Shown: positions 8,152-16,873 of the stretch, one piece after another
Layout: each line of letters opens with the position of its first letter
How positions within the stretch are numbered: the first letter of the stretch is position 1
From: Kitasatospora sp. NBC_00374
GTDB taxonomy: Bacteria; Actinomycetota; Actinomycetes; Streptomycetales; Streptomycetaceae
Direction of reading: 5' to 3'
DNA: 64,000 nt
NCBI RefSeq assembly: GCF_041434935.1
Contig: NZ_CP107964.1
Coordinates: forward strand, 6,493,001 to 6,557,000
Notes under the pieces: model-generated
Told to the model about the DNA's origin: nothing
The model's input: the letters and a program-made list of their open reading frames with translations, nothing else
Database searches by the model: none
Translations under genes and position numbers: made by a program

Positions 8152-9216
8152 TCAGATCGTGCCGAACTCGCCGTCGACAGCGGCGCGGACGAAGTCGGTC
8201 CAGGCGGCGGCCGGGAAGACCAGGGCGGGGCCGTCGGGGTTCTTGGAGTCCCGGACCGGCACGATGCCGGAGGGGGCGAGGTTGGCGGCGACCTCGACGC
8301 AGTCTCCGCCGTTGCCGTCGCTGTAGCTGCTCTTGGACCACTTCGCGGCGGACAGGTCGGTGGGCTTCCGGCTCATGTTCGTCAGTCCTTCCATCGCACG
8401 GCGGATCAACTGGGCCGACTCGCCGGTCGAGAGGGCGTCGGCGCTGAGCCGATCATAGGCCCGTGTGCGCCGCGAGAGTTGGTTCGGATCGTTGAGGAAA
8501 TGGCCTCCGGCGATACTCTCGGAGTAGATCCACCGAGCGCCGTCCGGGAGCGTGACGAGTTTGAACGTCATTCCTGACCGGGTGCGCTCGCCCAAGGTGA
8601 ACGGTGCGACCTGGAGGGTGATGTTGGGCCGTTCCGCCACCGCCAGGAGGTGGGCGAGCTGGTCGGCCATCACCTCTGCTCCGCCGACCTCGCGTTGGAT
8701 GGCGGCCTCGTCGAGCACCACCGACAGGGTCGGAGCGTCCGGCCCGTCGAAGAATCGATGCTGCCGACTCAGTCTGGCGTCCACGAACTCGGCGATCTGC
8801 CCGTCGTCGGCCGTCTCGTTCTGGGCACGGAAGAGCGCCTCGGCATACGCCGGTGTCTGCAACAGTCCGGACACCAGGCTGACCTGATACTCACGCAGAT
8901 GGACGGCCTCCGCCTCCATCTCCGCGTACCGCCGGAACCAGTCCGGGTGTTCGACCTCCGCGTACCAGGCGACCTCGTCCCAGGCGCGGGCCAGCCGGCC
9001 GCCGGTTCCGAGGATGGCGTCGCATCTCTCGGCGAAGTCCCGCTGCGGTACCCGGTCGCCGCTCTCCAGGCGGGAGATGAAGGACGGGTGGCACGGCACC
9101 TGCCGGGCGAGCGCGCTGGCGGTCACGCCCGCGGACGTCCGCAGGTCGGTGAGCAGCCACATGAACGCCTTCGGGGCCAACGCCCCGTGCGGCCTTGCCG
9201 GTCGACGGTTTCCCAC
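8152..9216 (-). CDS. XRE-family regulator (DUF5753) fused to a DUF397 domain
   Basis: A single 354-aa frame joins two parts normally made by two adjacent genes. Residues 1-75 are an XRE helix-turn-helix (ALARQVPCHPSFISRLESGDR) and about 95-275 the DUF5753 domain (GLLQTPAYAEALFR, then MADQLAHLLAV). The last ~73 residues, from MSRKPTDLSAAKWSKSSYS to the end, are a complete DUF397 protein (DCVEVA, PVRDSKNPDGP). The DUF397 Met (coded at 8374-8376) would be a normal start elsewhere. These pairs act as regulator and antagonist in Streptomyces (BldB/WhiJ-like systems). GTG start at 9216. Confidence 0.85.
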   Translation of the reverse strand: MGNRRPARPHGALAPKAFMWLLTDLRTSAGVTASALARQVPCHPSFISRLESGDRVPQRDFAERCDAILGTGGRLARAWDEVAWYAEVEHPDWFRRYAEMEAEAVHLREYQVSLVSGLLQTPAYAEALFRAQNETADDGQIAEFVDARLSRQHRFFDGPDAPTLSVVLDEAAIQREVGGAEVMADQLAHLLAVAERPNITLQVAPFTLGERTRSGMTFKLVTLPDGARWIYSESIAGGHFLNDPNQLSRRTRAYDRLSADALSTGESAQLIRRAMEGLTNMSRKPTDLSAAKWSKSSYSDGNGGDCVEVAANLAPSGIVPVRDSKNPDGPALVFPAAAWTDFVRAAVDGEFGTI

Positions 9217-9373
9217 AGCGCAGCACCCCCAGCCGGGCGGATCCGGGCGATCGGCCCTCCCTCAGCACGCTACTACCGCGAGTGAGTATCTGGTGGCCGA
9301 ATGTGACGCTCCGTCGGACCGCCCCCGCCCTGACCAGGGGTTCCGCAGTTGTGCCGGATCCTGCCGGCACAGT

Positions 9374-9976
9374 TCAGGCGACCGAAACCCGCCGTCGCGG
9401 CGCCGTCCGGCGGGTGCGTCCGTGGAGGGCCGCGTGCAGGGTCGGCGTGAGGATGCGGTGGATGTCGGCGGCGGGCAGGCGGGCGGTGGTGGGCAGGGGG
9501 TTGAGGTAGCGGGTGAAGATCAGGCCGCCGATGACGGTGACCACGGCGGTGGCGCGTTCGGTCGCCTCGGGGCCGCCGAGATATTCAGCGATCCGGCCGA
9601 GTACCTCGCCTTCGAGGTACTCCCGGAGCACCTCCAGGACGTCCCGGTCCTGGCCCGACATCTGCTGGAACTCGGGGTCGTCCCAGAGGTCGGTGACGGC
9701 TTTCAGCAGCCTGACCGGAAGTCCTTCGGCCGGCCCCTCCAGCGCTGCGGCGAGGGCGAAGGAGTGTGCGCACTGGAGCTGCATCACCTCTCCGAACAGG
9801 CCTTTCTTGGAGCCGAAGTGGTAGCTGACCACGGCCTGGTCGACGCCGACCTCCGCCGCGACCGCTCTGAGCGTGGTGCCCCGGTAGCCGCGTGCCAGGA
9901 ACAGTGCCCGGGCAGCCTCGGTGATGCGTTCGCGGGTGGGCGGGTTGCCGGGTGGACGTCCTCGTAACTTATTCAT
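9374..9976 (-). CDS. TetR-family transcriptional regulator
   Basis: A 200-aa repressor. The N-terminal helix-turn-helix is clear (TRERITEAARALFLARGYRGTTLRAVAAEVGVDQAVVSYHFGSK in part), with an all-helical ligand domain after it. I place the start at MNKLRGRPPG, 84 bases from the divergent oxidoreductase start, because the longer frame runs into that gene's promoter. A perfect 7-bp inverted repeat at 10032-10047 in the shared region is a possible operator. Confidence 0.87.
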   Translation of the reverse strand: MNKLRGRPPGNPPTRERITEAARALFLARGYRGTTLRAVAAEVGVDQAVVSYHFGSKKGLFGEVMQLQCAHSFALAAALEGPAEGLPVRLLKAVTDLWDDPEFQQMSGQDRDVLEVLREYLEGEVLGRIAEYLGGPEATERATAVVTVIGGLIFTRYLNPLPTTARLPAADIHRILTPTLHAALHGRTRRTAPRRRVSVA

Positions 9977-10031
9977 CGTCGTTGAACCTGCCCGGTGCCG
10001 GCGCGCAGTGTCAAGGCCCGAGAGGCCGGAA

Positions 10032-10047
10032 CGTCCGGTCCCGGACG
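10032..10047. promoter_or_regulatory. Candidate TetR operator between divergent genes
   Basis: CGTCCGG-tc-CCGGACG is a perfect inverted repeat just upstream of the ribosome site of the + strand oxidoreductase and about 55 bases from the TetR start. Its position would let a repressor block the + gene. It is GC-only in its arms, so it could also be a chance hairpin. Confidence 0.35.
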
Positions 10048-10059
10048 GGGAGTCGACAG

Positions 10060-10755
10060 ATGCGTATCGTGGTTTTCGGGGCCAGTGGCCCGACGGGTCG
10101 TCAGGTCGTCGAGCAGGCACTGGCGTCGGGGTTCGAGGTGACGGCGGTGACCCGGCGTCCGGAGGGCGTCGCGCCGAGGGCGGGCCTCACCGTGGTGGGC
10201 GCGGACGTCGCCGATCCCGCCGCGGTGGACGCGGCGGTCGCCGGTCGCGACGCCGTGCTGTCGGTGCTGGGGGTGCCGTTCAGCCCGGCGCCGGTCACGG
10301 TCTACTCGCAGGGCGTGGCCAACATCCTCGCGGCGATGGAGCGGCACGGGGTACGGCGGCTGGTGGCGGTCAGTTCCAGTGTCACGGACCCGAAGTGGCG
10401 GCCGAGCGGCGAGTTCTTCTTCAACCACGTGATGGATCCGCTGGTGAACCGGCGGCTGGGCCGCACCCTGCACGAGGACATGCGGCGGATGGAGTCGGTG
10501 ATCCGGGCGAGCGGCGTGGTCTGGACGATCGTCCGGCCCTCCGGGCTGTTCGACCACCCGGCGCCGACGGACTATCAGGTCGCCGAGGACCGGGCCGACG
10601 GTCTGTTCACGGCCCGCGCCGACCTCGCGGCCGCGATGCTTGCCCAGCTCCGGGACGACCGCTACGGCCGCAGGGCGATGGCGGTGATCACCACCGCTGT
10701 CCGGCCGAGCATCCTCGGCCTGATCTGGCGCGAGGCGGTCAAGAAGGGGAAGTGA
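10060..10755 (+). CDS. NmrA/SDR-a-like NAD(P)H-binding oxidoreductase
   Basis: A 231-aa atypical SDR. The nucleotide-binding loop is GASGPTG at residues 8-14 (MRIVVFGASGPTGRQVVEQA), followed by VLGVPFSPAPVTVYSQG and RRLVAVSSSV, typical of NmrA-like/SDR-a5 proteins that reduce or sense NAD(P)H. The ATG at 10060 has GGGGAG seven bases upstream. It is divergent from a TetR gene that probably controls it, and its 3' end overlaps the convergent TetR gene by 17 bases. Confidence 0.85.
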   Translation: MRIVVFGASGPTGRQVVEQALASGFEVTAVTRRPEGVAPRAGLTVVGADVADPAAVDAAVAGRDAVLSVLGVPFSPAPVTVYSQGVANILAAMERHGVRRLVAVSSSVTDPKWRPSGEFFFNHVMDPLVNRRLGRTLHEDMRRMESVIRASGVVWTIVRPSGLFDHPAPTDYQVAEDRADGLFTARADLAAAMLAQLRDDRYGRRAMAVITTAVRPSILGLIWREAVKKGK

Positions 10756-11374
10756 AGGCGGCGAGGGCCTGTTCGACCGCCGCGAAGGTGCGGCGGGTGA
10801 GGGCGGGGTGGTCGGCGGCGACCTCCTCGGCGGGGTCGCCGGCGAGCAGGCGGCGGGCGTTGCCGGTGAAGACGGTGCGCAGGGCGGTGACGGCGAGCGC
10901 GGCGGTGAAGCGGGCGGTCCGCTCGTCCTGGCCCTCGGCGATCAGCAGGTCGGCCAGGTGTTCCTCCAGGACCTCCACCGACTCGCGGGCGTAGGCGCGC
11001 AGCGCGGGGGCGGCGAGCACGGTGCGCCAGAAGGCGGGGTGCCGGGCGCCGGTGGCGGCGAACGGATGGTCCTGTTCGGCGAGGCGGAGCATCAGGTCGC
11101 GCAGGGCGGGCAGGGCGCCCCGGCCCTCGGGCCGGTCGCCGACGGTGCTGTCGAGCAGGGCGAGTGCCTCCGGGACGCGGTCCAGGAAGAGCTCCTCCTT
11201 GCGGGGGAAGTAGTTGAACACCGTCATCTTCGAGACCTGGGCGGCCTCGGCGACCTCCGCCACCGAGACCTCGTCGAAGCCGCGGGCGACGAAGAGTGCG
11301 GTGGCCGCGGCCGAGATCCGCTCGCGGGTCTGCTGCTTCTTGCGCTCGCGCAGCGGGAGGTGGTCCAGGTCCAT
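10739..11374 (-). CDS. TetR-family transcriptional regulator
   Basis: A 211-aa repressor with the helix-turn-helix at residues 15-60 (TRERISAAATALFVARGFDE, then VSKMTVFNYFPRKEEL). It is divergent from the FAD monooxygenase at 11423 with only 48 bases between starts, the classic arrangement for a repressor and its target flavin hydroxylase. A 6+6-bp inverted repeat at 11379-11403 lies directly between them. Confidence 0.9.
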   Translation of the reverse strand: MDLDHLPLRERKKQQTRERISAAATALFVARGFDEVSVAEVAEAAQVSKMTVFNYFPRKEELFLDRVPEALALLDSTVGDRPEGRGALPALRDLMLRLAEQDHPFAATGARHPAFWRTVLAAPALRAYARESVEVLEEHLADLLIAEGQDERTARFTAALAVTALRTVFTGNARRLLAGDPAEEVAADHPALTRRTFAAVEQALAAFTSPS

Positions 11375-11378
11375 ACGG

Positions 11379-11403
11379 AAAAGTGTAGCGAACCAAAACT
11401 TTT
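11379..11403. promoter_or_regulatory. Candidate TetR operator of the FAD monooxygenase
   Basis: AAAAGT-N13-ACTTTT, an AT-rich inverted repeat in a GC-rich background, fills the short gap between the divergent TetR and monooxygenase genes and would cover both promoters. Confidence 0.5.
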
Positions 11404-11422
11404 ACCGGGTACATTCTTTTCC

Positions 11423-12946
11423 ATGGACACGGACGTGGTGATCGTGGGGGCAGGTCCGGTCGGGCTGCTCCTCGGATGCGAACTCAAGCTGGCGGGTGCC
11501 CACCCGCTGATCGTCGAACGGCTGACCGAGCCGGACCGGACCGTCAAGGCCGGCTCCGTGAACGTGGCCAGCGCCCGGGCGCTGGACCGGCGTGGCCTGC
11601 TCCCGAAACTGCAGGCCGCCCAGGAAGAACTGCTGGTGCAGGTAAGGGAGTTCATGCGGCAGCAGGGCGGCGGGGGCGGGCCCGCCCGGGTGCCGCGGTT
11701 CGCCGCGCACTTCGGCGGGATCGTCATCGACGGCACCCGGATCGACGGGAGCGACCCGGCCCTCGCGGACCTCGGCCCGGCCGGCGAGGTGCTGGCCGTG
11801 CCGCAGCAGGCGATCGAGGCGATGCTGGCCGGGTGGGCGGCGGACCTCGGGGTGGAGGTCCGGCGCGGCGTCACCGTCACCGGCTTCGACCAGGACGAGA
11901 CGGGCGTCACCGTGCGGTTCGCCGACGGGGGAGAGCGGCGGGCCGGCTGGCTGGTCGGCGCGGACGGCGGGCGCAGCACCGTCCGCAAGCTCGCCGGCTT
12001 CGCCTTCCCGGGCACGGACCCGGAGATCACCGGCCACCAGGCGATGGTCGACCTGGAGGGCGGCGAGAAGCTCGGCCGCGGCTGGCAGGCCACCGACACC
12101 GGGGTGTTCGTCAACGGGCCGATGGCCGGGCGGATCCTCACCGTCCAGTTCGAGGGCCCGCCCGCAGACCGGGACGCCCCGATCACGGCGGAGGAGCTGA
12201 CCGCCGCCCTGCGCAGGGTGACCGGCGAGGAGGTGACCGTGACGGCCGTGCGCTCGGCGACCCGGTTCACCGACAACGCGCGCCTGGCCGACGACTACCG
12301 GCGCGGCCGGGTGCTGCTGGCCGGGGACGCCGCGCACGTCCACTCGCCGTTCGGCGGGCAGGGGCTCAACCTCGGCCTCGGCGACGCCGCCAACCTCGGC
12401 TGGAAGCTGGCCGCCGTGGTACGCGGCACCGCCCCCGACGGGCTGCTCGACAGCTACACCGCCGAGCGCCGCCCGGTCGCCGCGCAGGTCCTCGACTGGA
12501 CCAGGGCCCAGGTCGCCCTGATGCGGCCGCGCCCGTACGAGCGGGCGCTGCGGGCGGTCGTCGCCGACCTGCTGGCCGGGACGGACGGCAGCACGTACAT
12601 GGCGCGCAGGCTCTCCGGGGTGCTCCAGCGGATCGGTCCGCCGGACGGCCACCCACTGGTCGGGGCCGCCGCACCCGAGCTGGTCCTCGCCGACGGCAGC
12701 CGGCTCGCCGACCACTTCCACCGGGGCGGTGGCCTGCTGCTGCGGCTGTCGCCGGCGACGCCGGAGATCGAGGGCTACGCCGACCGCGTCCGGACCGTCA
12801 CGGCCTCCTGCCCCGACCGGCCAGGGCCGGCCGCCCTGCTGGTGCGCCCGGACGGCTTCGTGGTCTGGGCGACCGACCACGGCGGTCCGGGGGACGGCCT
12901 GGCCGAGGCGCTCGCCACCTGGTTCGGCGCACCCGCGGCGCCCTGA
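11423..12946 (+). CDS. FAD-dependent aromatic-type monooxygenase
   Basis: A 507-aa class A flavoprotein monooxygenase of the PheA/TfdB/UbiH family. FAD GxGxxG is GAGPVG at residues 9-14; the DG fingerprint is VGADGGRSTVRK near 185; the GD motif RVLLAGDAAHVHSPFGGQGL lies near 300; a thioredoxin-like C-terminal domain follows. Rifampicin and polyketide hydroxylases share this architecture, but the substrate is unknown. No biosynthetic cluster surrounds it, so a detoxification role under the divergent TetR is the simplest reading. Confidence 0.88.
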   Translation: MDTDVVIVGAGPVGLLLGCELKLAGAHPLIVERLTEPDRTVKAGSVNVASARALDRRGLLPKLQAAQEELLVQVREFMRQQGGGGGPARVPRFAAHFGGIVIDGTRIDGSDPALADLGPAGEVLAVPQQAIEAMLAGWAADLGVEVRRGVTVTGFDQDETGVTVRFADGGERRAGWLVGADGGRSTVRKLAGFAFPGTDPEITGHQAMVDLEGGEKLGRGWQATDTGVFVNGPMAGRILTVQFEGPPADRDAPITAEELTAALRRVTGEEVTVTAVRSATRFTDNARLADDYRRGRVLLAGDAAHVHSPFGGQGLNLGLGDAANLGWKLAAVVRGTAPDGLLDSYTAERRPVAAQVLDWTRAQVALMRPRPYERALRAVVADLLAGTDGSTYMARRLSGVLQRIGPPDGHPLVGAAAPELVLADGSRLADHFHRGGGLLLRLSPATPEIEGYADRVRTVTASCPDRPGPAALLVRPDGFVVWATDHGGPGDGLAEALATWFGAPAAP

Positions 12947-12966
12947 GCGTTCCCACCGCCGACAGC

Positions 12967-13012
12967 GGACCGGGTGCGGGCCGGGCGTTCGCCCCGCGCC
13001 CGCACCCGGTCC
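12967..13012. terminator. Bidirectional hairpin terminator
   Basis: GGACCGGGTGCGGG (12967-12980) is perfectly complementary to CCCGCACCCGGTCC (12999-13012), a 14-bp stem, with a further GGGCG/CGCCC stem in the loop. It sits between the convergent monooxygenase and YbjQ-family genes, so it probably ends transcription from both sides. Confidence 0.8.
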
Positions 13013-13023
13013 GGGAACCCGGA

Positions 13024-13395
13024 TCAGCCGGTCTGGGAGATCACCGCGGCCGTGCCGTAGGCGCAGATCTCGGTGCCCAGGTCGGCCGCCTCCGAGACGT
13101 CGAAGCGCATCATCAGGATGGCGTTCGCCCCCCGGGACTTGGCCTGTTCGACCAGCCGCTCCATCGCCTGGTTGCGGCTCTCCACCAGGGTCTTGGTGAG
13201 GCCCTTGAGCTCACCGCCCACGAGCGACTTCAGGCTCGCGCCGATCTGCGAGCCGACGTGCCGGCTGCGTACCGTCAGCCCGAACACCTCGCCGATGACC
13301 TGGTCAACCCGGTAGCCGGGGACGTCGTTGGTGGTGACCACCAGCACACTGTCGGACGGGCGCTGCCCGCCACCGTAGTCGTCAAGATTGCTCAT
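13024..13395 (-). CDS. YbjQ/UPF0145 family protein
   Basis: A 123-aa member of the YbjQ (UPF0145) family, which forms beta-barrel-like oligomers and has no settled function. Visible signatures are VLVVTTNDVPGYRVDQVIGEVFGLTVRS, then a helical segment, and GANAILMMRFD. Length is normal for the family. It is monocistronic, ended by the hairpin at 12967-13012. Confidence 0.88.
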   Translation of the reverse strand: MSNLDDYGGGQRPSDSVLVVTTNDVPGYRVDQVIGEVFGLTVRSRHVGSQIGASLKSLVGGELKGLTKTLVESRNQAMERLVEQAKSRGANAILMMRFDVSEAADLGTEICAYGTAAVISQTG

Positions 13396-13532
13396 CCCAC
13401 CACCCTCGCCGATCGGTCCGGGCCCACGCGGCTGGCGCGCCGGGAGGGTGCCGCGTCCGGCGGACGGCCGGGCCGGGAGAAGAACCGGTACGCACCGGTG
13501 AAGCAGGGCCGCCGGGGCCGTACTGTAGGCGC

Positions 13533-14453
13533 ATGGGCGAGCGAAGCGATCATCCGCAGGGGCCGGGCGCGGCGGAGGAGTCCAACGCGCAGGACATCGA
13601 GGCGACGGTGGTCCTCGGCATCCGGATCACCGACTGGCCGGCCCTGCGCGCGGCCGCGCAGGCCGCCGTCGCGGAGCTGGAGTTCGGCGGCATCGACCCG
13701 GCCGGGCAGCGGGCCGACCTGCTGCGCGAGGTGACCGAGGACCCCAACGCCGCGCTCGGCGCGCTGCTGCACCCGGACCGGCTGGTCGCCGCCATCCCCG
13801 GCATCGAGGCGCTCGGCGGCACGCTGGAGATCAGCATCACCGACGACTTCGCCCCGGACTTCGCCGAGCTGTTCCCGCTGGAGACCGAGGACGGCGACAG
13901 CGGCGACTGGACGCTCACCCCGCGCACCGCGTGCCTGCTGCACACCCAGCTGATCGCCCTCGCCGACGCCGCCTACGACGACCTGGACGAGCACCTCGAC
14001 GAGCCCGTCACCGACGGCGACGAGGGCGAGTGGACGGTCTACTCCCGGCTGCCGCAGCGCACCTGGGGCCTGCACCGCGGCTGGCGCCGCACCCTCGCCC
14101 GCACCTTCGACGACCTGGCCGACGACCTCGCCCTCGGCGAGTGGCCGCTGCCGCGCTGCCTGGCCGAGGAGCTCGCCCTGCGGATGGCGCTGGCGGACGC
14201 CCGCGCGCTGCTCGGCGCCCAGCCGGAGTCCGTCGCGGACATGATGGGCGACCTCCCGGCGGACCTCTACGACTACGACTGGGACGGCTGCGCGGACGAA
14301 CTGTTCGGCGTCTTCGGTCCCGACGACGGTGACCCGGAGCTGGACGCCCTGCAGCGCACCGAGCAGCTGCTGGCCGCCACCCACCCCGAGGGCTGGTTCC
14401 TCGCCTACGAGGACGCCGAGGAGCGCGACGCCGGCCGGGGCTACCGGCGCTGA
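13533..14453 (+). CDS. Conserved hypothetical acidic protein
   Basis: A 306-aa, very acidic cytoplasmic protein without signal peptide or membrane segments. It is rich in Asp/Glu/Leu helices, with conserved-looking WDGCADELFGVFGPDDGDPELD and WGLHRGWRRTLARTFDDLADDLALG stretches. I do not recognise a family. It lies 32 bases before the peptidyl-tRNA hydrolase gene on the same strand and may be co-transcribed with it. Confidence 0.75.
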   Translation: MGERSDHPQGPGAAEESNAQDIEATVVLGIRITDWPALRAAAQAAVAELEFGGIDPAGQRADLLREVTEDPNAALGALLHPDRLVAAIPGIEALGGTLEISITDDFAPDFAELFPLETEDGDSGDWTLTPRTACLLHTQLIALADAAYDDLDEHLDEPVTDGDEGEWTVYSRLPQRTWGLHRGWRRTLARTFDDLADDLALGEWPLPRCLAEELALRMALADARALLGAQPESVADMMGDLPADLYDYDWDGCADELFGVFGPDDGDPELDALQRTEQLLAATHPEGWFLAYEDAEERDAGRGYRR

Positions 14454-14484
14454 TCACCGACGGCGGGGCTGGCATCCTGGTGGG

Positions 14485-15198
14485 GTGAGCTCACCTTTCG
14501 ACGCCCCCAGCACCCCCGAAGAGCCGGCCGACCGGGACAGCCTCGAGCAGTACGTCCTGCCGCTGGTGGTCCGCCTGGAGCGGACCGACCCGCCGGCGCG
14601 GACCGACGCGCTGGAGACCTCGGCCCGCGCGGTGCTGACCCTGCTCGCCGACCCCCGGGTCACCGGCCCCGAGGGGGAGTGGGCCGAGCGGGTCGCCGCC
14701 TGGGAGGACGCCCGGATCCGCAAGGTGGTCCGCCGGGCCCGCGGCGGCGAGTGGCGCAAGGCCGGTGAGCTGCCCGGCATCACCGTCGCCGGGGCCACCG
14801 CGGAGGTGCGGGTCTTCCCGCCGGTCCCGCTGGACGGCTGGCCCAGGGAGCTGGCCAAGCTCCAGGTCTCCGGCACCGACCTGGACGACGCCGAGCCGCC
14901 CGCCACCGCCCCCGACGGCCCGGTCCTGTGGCTCAACCCCGAGCTGGAGATGAGCGCAGGCAAGACCATGGCGCAGACCGGCCACGCCGCCCAGCTCGCC
15001 TGGTGGCGGCTGGACGGCGCCCGGCGCAAGGAGTGGGCCGAGTCCGGCTTCGCGCTGGCCGTACGGACCGCGAGCCCCGGCGCCTGGGCCGAGCTGACGG
15101 CGAGTGGGCTCCCGCTGGTCCGCGACGCGGGCTTCACCGAGATCGCCCCCGGCAGCTGCACCGTCGTCGCGGACCACCCCGCGCTGCGCGAGGGCTGA
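14485..15198 (+). CDS. Peptidyl-tRNA hydrolase, Pth2 type, with N-terminal extension
   Basis: The C-terminal ~110 residues match the archaeal/eukaryotic-type Pth2 fold: the signature ELEMSAGKTMAQTGHAAQLAW, then FALAVRTAS, and the terminal strand PGSCTVVADHPAL. Pth2 cleaves peptidyl-tRNA to recycle tRNA. The first ~140 of 237 residues form an extra domain found in actinobacterial members. The GTG start at 14485 begins VSSPFDAPS. Streptomycetes also carry the bacterial Pth1, so this is probably a second or specialised enzyme. Confidence 0.82.
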   Translation: MSSPFDAPSTPEEPADRDSLEQYVLPLVVRLERTDPPARTDALETSARAVLTLLADPRVTGPEGEWAERVAAWEDARIRKVVRRARGGEWRKAGELPGITVAGATAEVRVFPPVPLDGWPRELAKLQVSGTDLDDAEPPATAPDGPVLWLNPELEMSAGKTMAQTGHAAQLAWWRLDGARRKEWAESGFALAVRTASPGAWAELTASGLPLVRDAGFTEIAPGSCTVVADHPALREG

Positions 15199-15202
15199 CC
15201 CG

Positions 15203-16150
15203 TCAGGCGGGCCTGGCCCGGGCCGCCGGCCGGGCCTCGGCGAGCGCCAGCCCGGTGACCGACAGCAGCAGCACGGCCGTCCCGGCGGCGGTCGCCGTGG
15301 TCAGCCGCTCGCCGAGCAGCAGCACCGCGATGACCGTGGCGCTGACCGGCTCGATCAGGGCCACCACCGAGGCGGTGGTGGCCCGCACCACGGCCGCGCC
15401 CGCGAAGTACAGCCCGTACGCGAGCGCCGTCGGCACGGCGGCCAGGTAGGCCAGCAGCCCGAGGGTGCGGCCGATCCCGGCCGGGTCGGGCCACAGCCCC
15501 TCGGCCGCCGCGAACGGCAGCAGGCACACGGCGCACACCGTGAACGACCACAGGGCGGTGGTGTACGGGCTGCCGCCGTCCCCGGCCCGGCCGAGCCGCC
15601 GGGTGTACAGGGTGATGCAGGCGTACCCGGCGGCGGAGAGCAGCGCCCAGGCCACGCCGGCGGGACGCACCTGGCCGCTGCCGCCGTCCCCGAGGACCAG
15701 CACCGCGAGCCCGCCGAGCGCCCCGCCGACCGCCAGCCCGCCCGCGCCGCCCAGCCGTTCGCCCATGGTCAGGCGGGCGCCGACGGCGATCAGCAGCGGC
15801 GCGGCGCCGAGCGTGACGACGGTGGCGACGGCCAGCCCGGTCCGCTGGACGGCGAGGAAGTAGGCGGCCTGGAAGAGGGTCAGCCCGAGGCCGTTCACCA
15901 GGATCCGGGACAGCCGGCGCCGCAGCGCCGCCGGCCGCGCCGTCGGGGCCGCCGGGCGGCCGCCGAGTGCCCGGACGGCCAGCAGTAGCACCACCCCACC
16001 GGCGGAGCGCCAGAAGGTCAGCGCCATCGGGCCGAGGCCGCTGCGGCCGTAGAGCAGCGCGGCGGCGGCGCCGGCGGTGCCCCAGGCGGTCGCCGACAGC
16101 ACGAGGTAGAGCAGGGCCCGCCCGACGGGCAGGGCACGGGAAGCAGACAT
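15203..16150 (-). CDS. EamA-family (DMT) transporter
   Basis: A 315-aa inner-membrane protein with ten predicted hydrophobic helices arranged as two EamA repeats (AWGTAGAAAALLYGRSGLGPMALTFWRSAGG at the first; SAAGYACITLYTRRLG and LAYLAAVPTALAYGLYFAGAAVV in the second). Family members export amino acids or metabolites; the substrate cannot be predicted. It converges on the peptidyl-tRNA hydrolase gene with a 4-base gap. The ATG start has GGGAG-like bases upstream. Confidence 0.87.
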   Translation of the reverse strand: MSASRALPVGRALLYLVLSATAWGTAGAAAALLYGRSGLGPMALTFWRSAGGVVLLLAVRALGGRPAAPTARPAALRRRLSRILVNGLGLTLFQAAYFLAVQRTGLAVATVVTLGAAPLLIAVGARLTMGERLGGAGGLAVGGALGGLAVLVLGDGGSGQVRPAGVAWALLSAAGYACITLYTRRLGRAGDGGSPYTTALWSFTVCAVCLLPFAAAEGLWPDPAGIGRTLGLLAYLAAVPTALAYGLYFAGAAVVRATTASVVALIEPVSATVIAVLLLGERLTTATAAGTAVLLLSVTGLALAEARPAARARPA

Positions 16151-16321
16151 GGGTGTTCTCCCACCGAAGACATGAGGTCGGTCGCTCGATCCCGTACGCG
16201 GGCAGCACCGACCGGCCCGGGGGTGGTGATCACCCGGGGTGGTCTCTCAGTGGCCTGGCCGCCCGCTCAGGCGGCGGGAGGTGGCAGCACGGTCTGCGGC
16301 ATGCCGGCCAGCCTAGCCGGT

Positions 16322-16352
16322 GGTGGCGCCGGGCCGGCGGGCCGGCGCCACC
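16322..16352. terminator. Hairpin terminator
   Basis: GGTGGCGCCGG (16322-16332) pairs perfectly with CCGGCGCCACC (16342-16352) around a 9-base loop, just after the stop of the minus-strand gene ending at 16364. Confidence 0.7.
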
Positions 16353-16363
16353 TGGGCCGCGGC

Positions 16364-16873
16364 CTACCGGTCGAGCGCTCCGACCTCCAGCGCGGACGTG
16401 GTCAGCCGGTCGGCCAGCTCGGCGAAGGCGCCGCTCAGCCGCTCGTCGGCGATCGAGTCCGCGTAGGACTGGAACACCAGCCCCGCCTCGGCCTGGACCG
16501 AGGCGGTGAGGGCCTTCGGGTCGATCGGGTAGGGCTCCCCGGGCGGCCACGGCACCGGCCAGCGGCGCGGCCACGGGATCCGGTGTCCGCTGCCGGTGCC
16601 GCACCAGTCGTCGGCGATCTCCCGGAGGATGTCGCCGGCGTCCCGGCCCGCGAGGTCGGCGGCGATCGTCGCCTGCGCCACCGAGCCGGCGGTCCACCGG
16701 ACGGTACGGGAGATCCGGACCACGGGCGGCAACGCGTGGGCGTCGATCGCCGACAGGTCGTACCGCTCCGCCACGCCGACGGAGGGGACGTGCGGGTGGA
16801 ACAGCTCCCAGAGCTCGGGATGCAGGCGGGTGAGCAGACGGAACAGCTGGAGCGAGCGGCCTGCGTCGGTCAC
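16364..16873 (-). CDS. Conserved hypothetical protein
   Basis: A 169-aa soluble protein (begins VTDAGRSLQLFRLLTRLHPELWELFHPH; Trp-rich centre IPWPRRWPVPWPPGEPYPIDP). Its GTG start is preceded by AGGAGG at ideal spacing. I do not recognise the family. The frame is open upstream without a stop as far as a GTG at 17080 that belongs to an ABC-ATPase stub; a 238-aa read-through fusion is formally possible, but the strong internal ribosome site argues for the short form. Confidence 0.75.
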   Translation of the reverse strand: MTDAGRSLQLFRLLTRLHPELWELFHPHVPSVGVAERYDLSAIDAHALPPVVRISRTVRWTAGSVAQATIAADLAGRDAGDILREIADDWCGTGSGHRIPWPRRWPVPWPPGEPYPIDPKALTASVQAEAGLVFQSYADSIADERLSGAFAELADRLTTSALEVGALDR

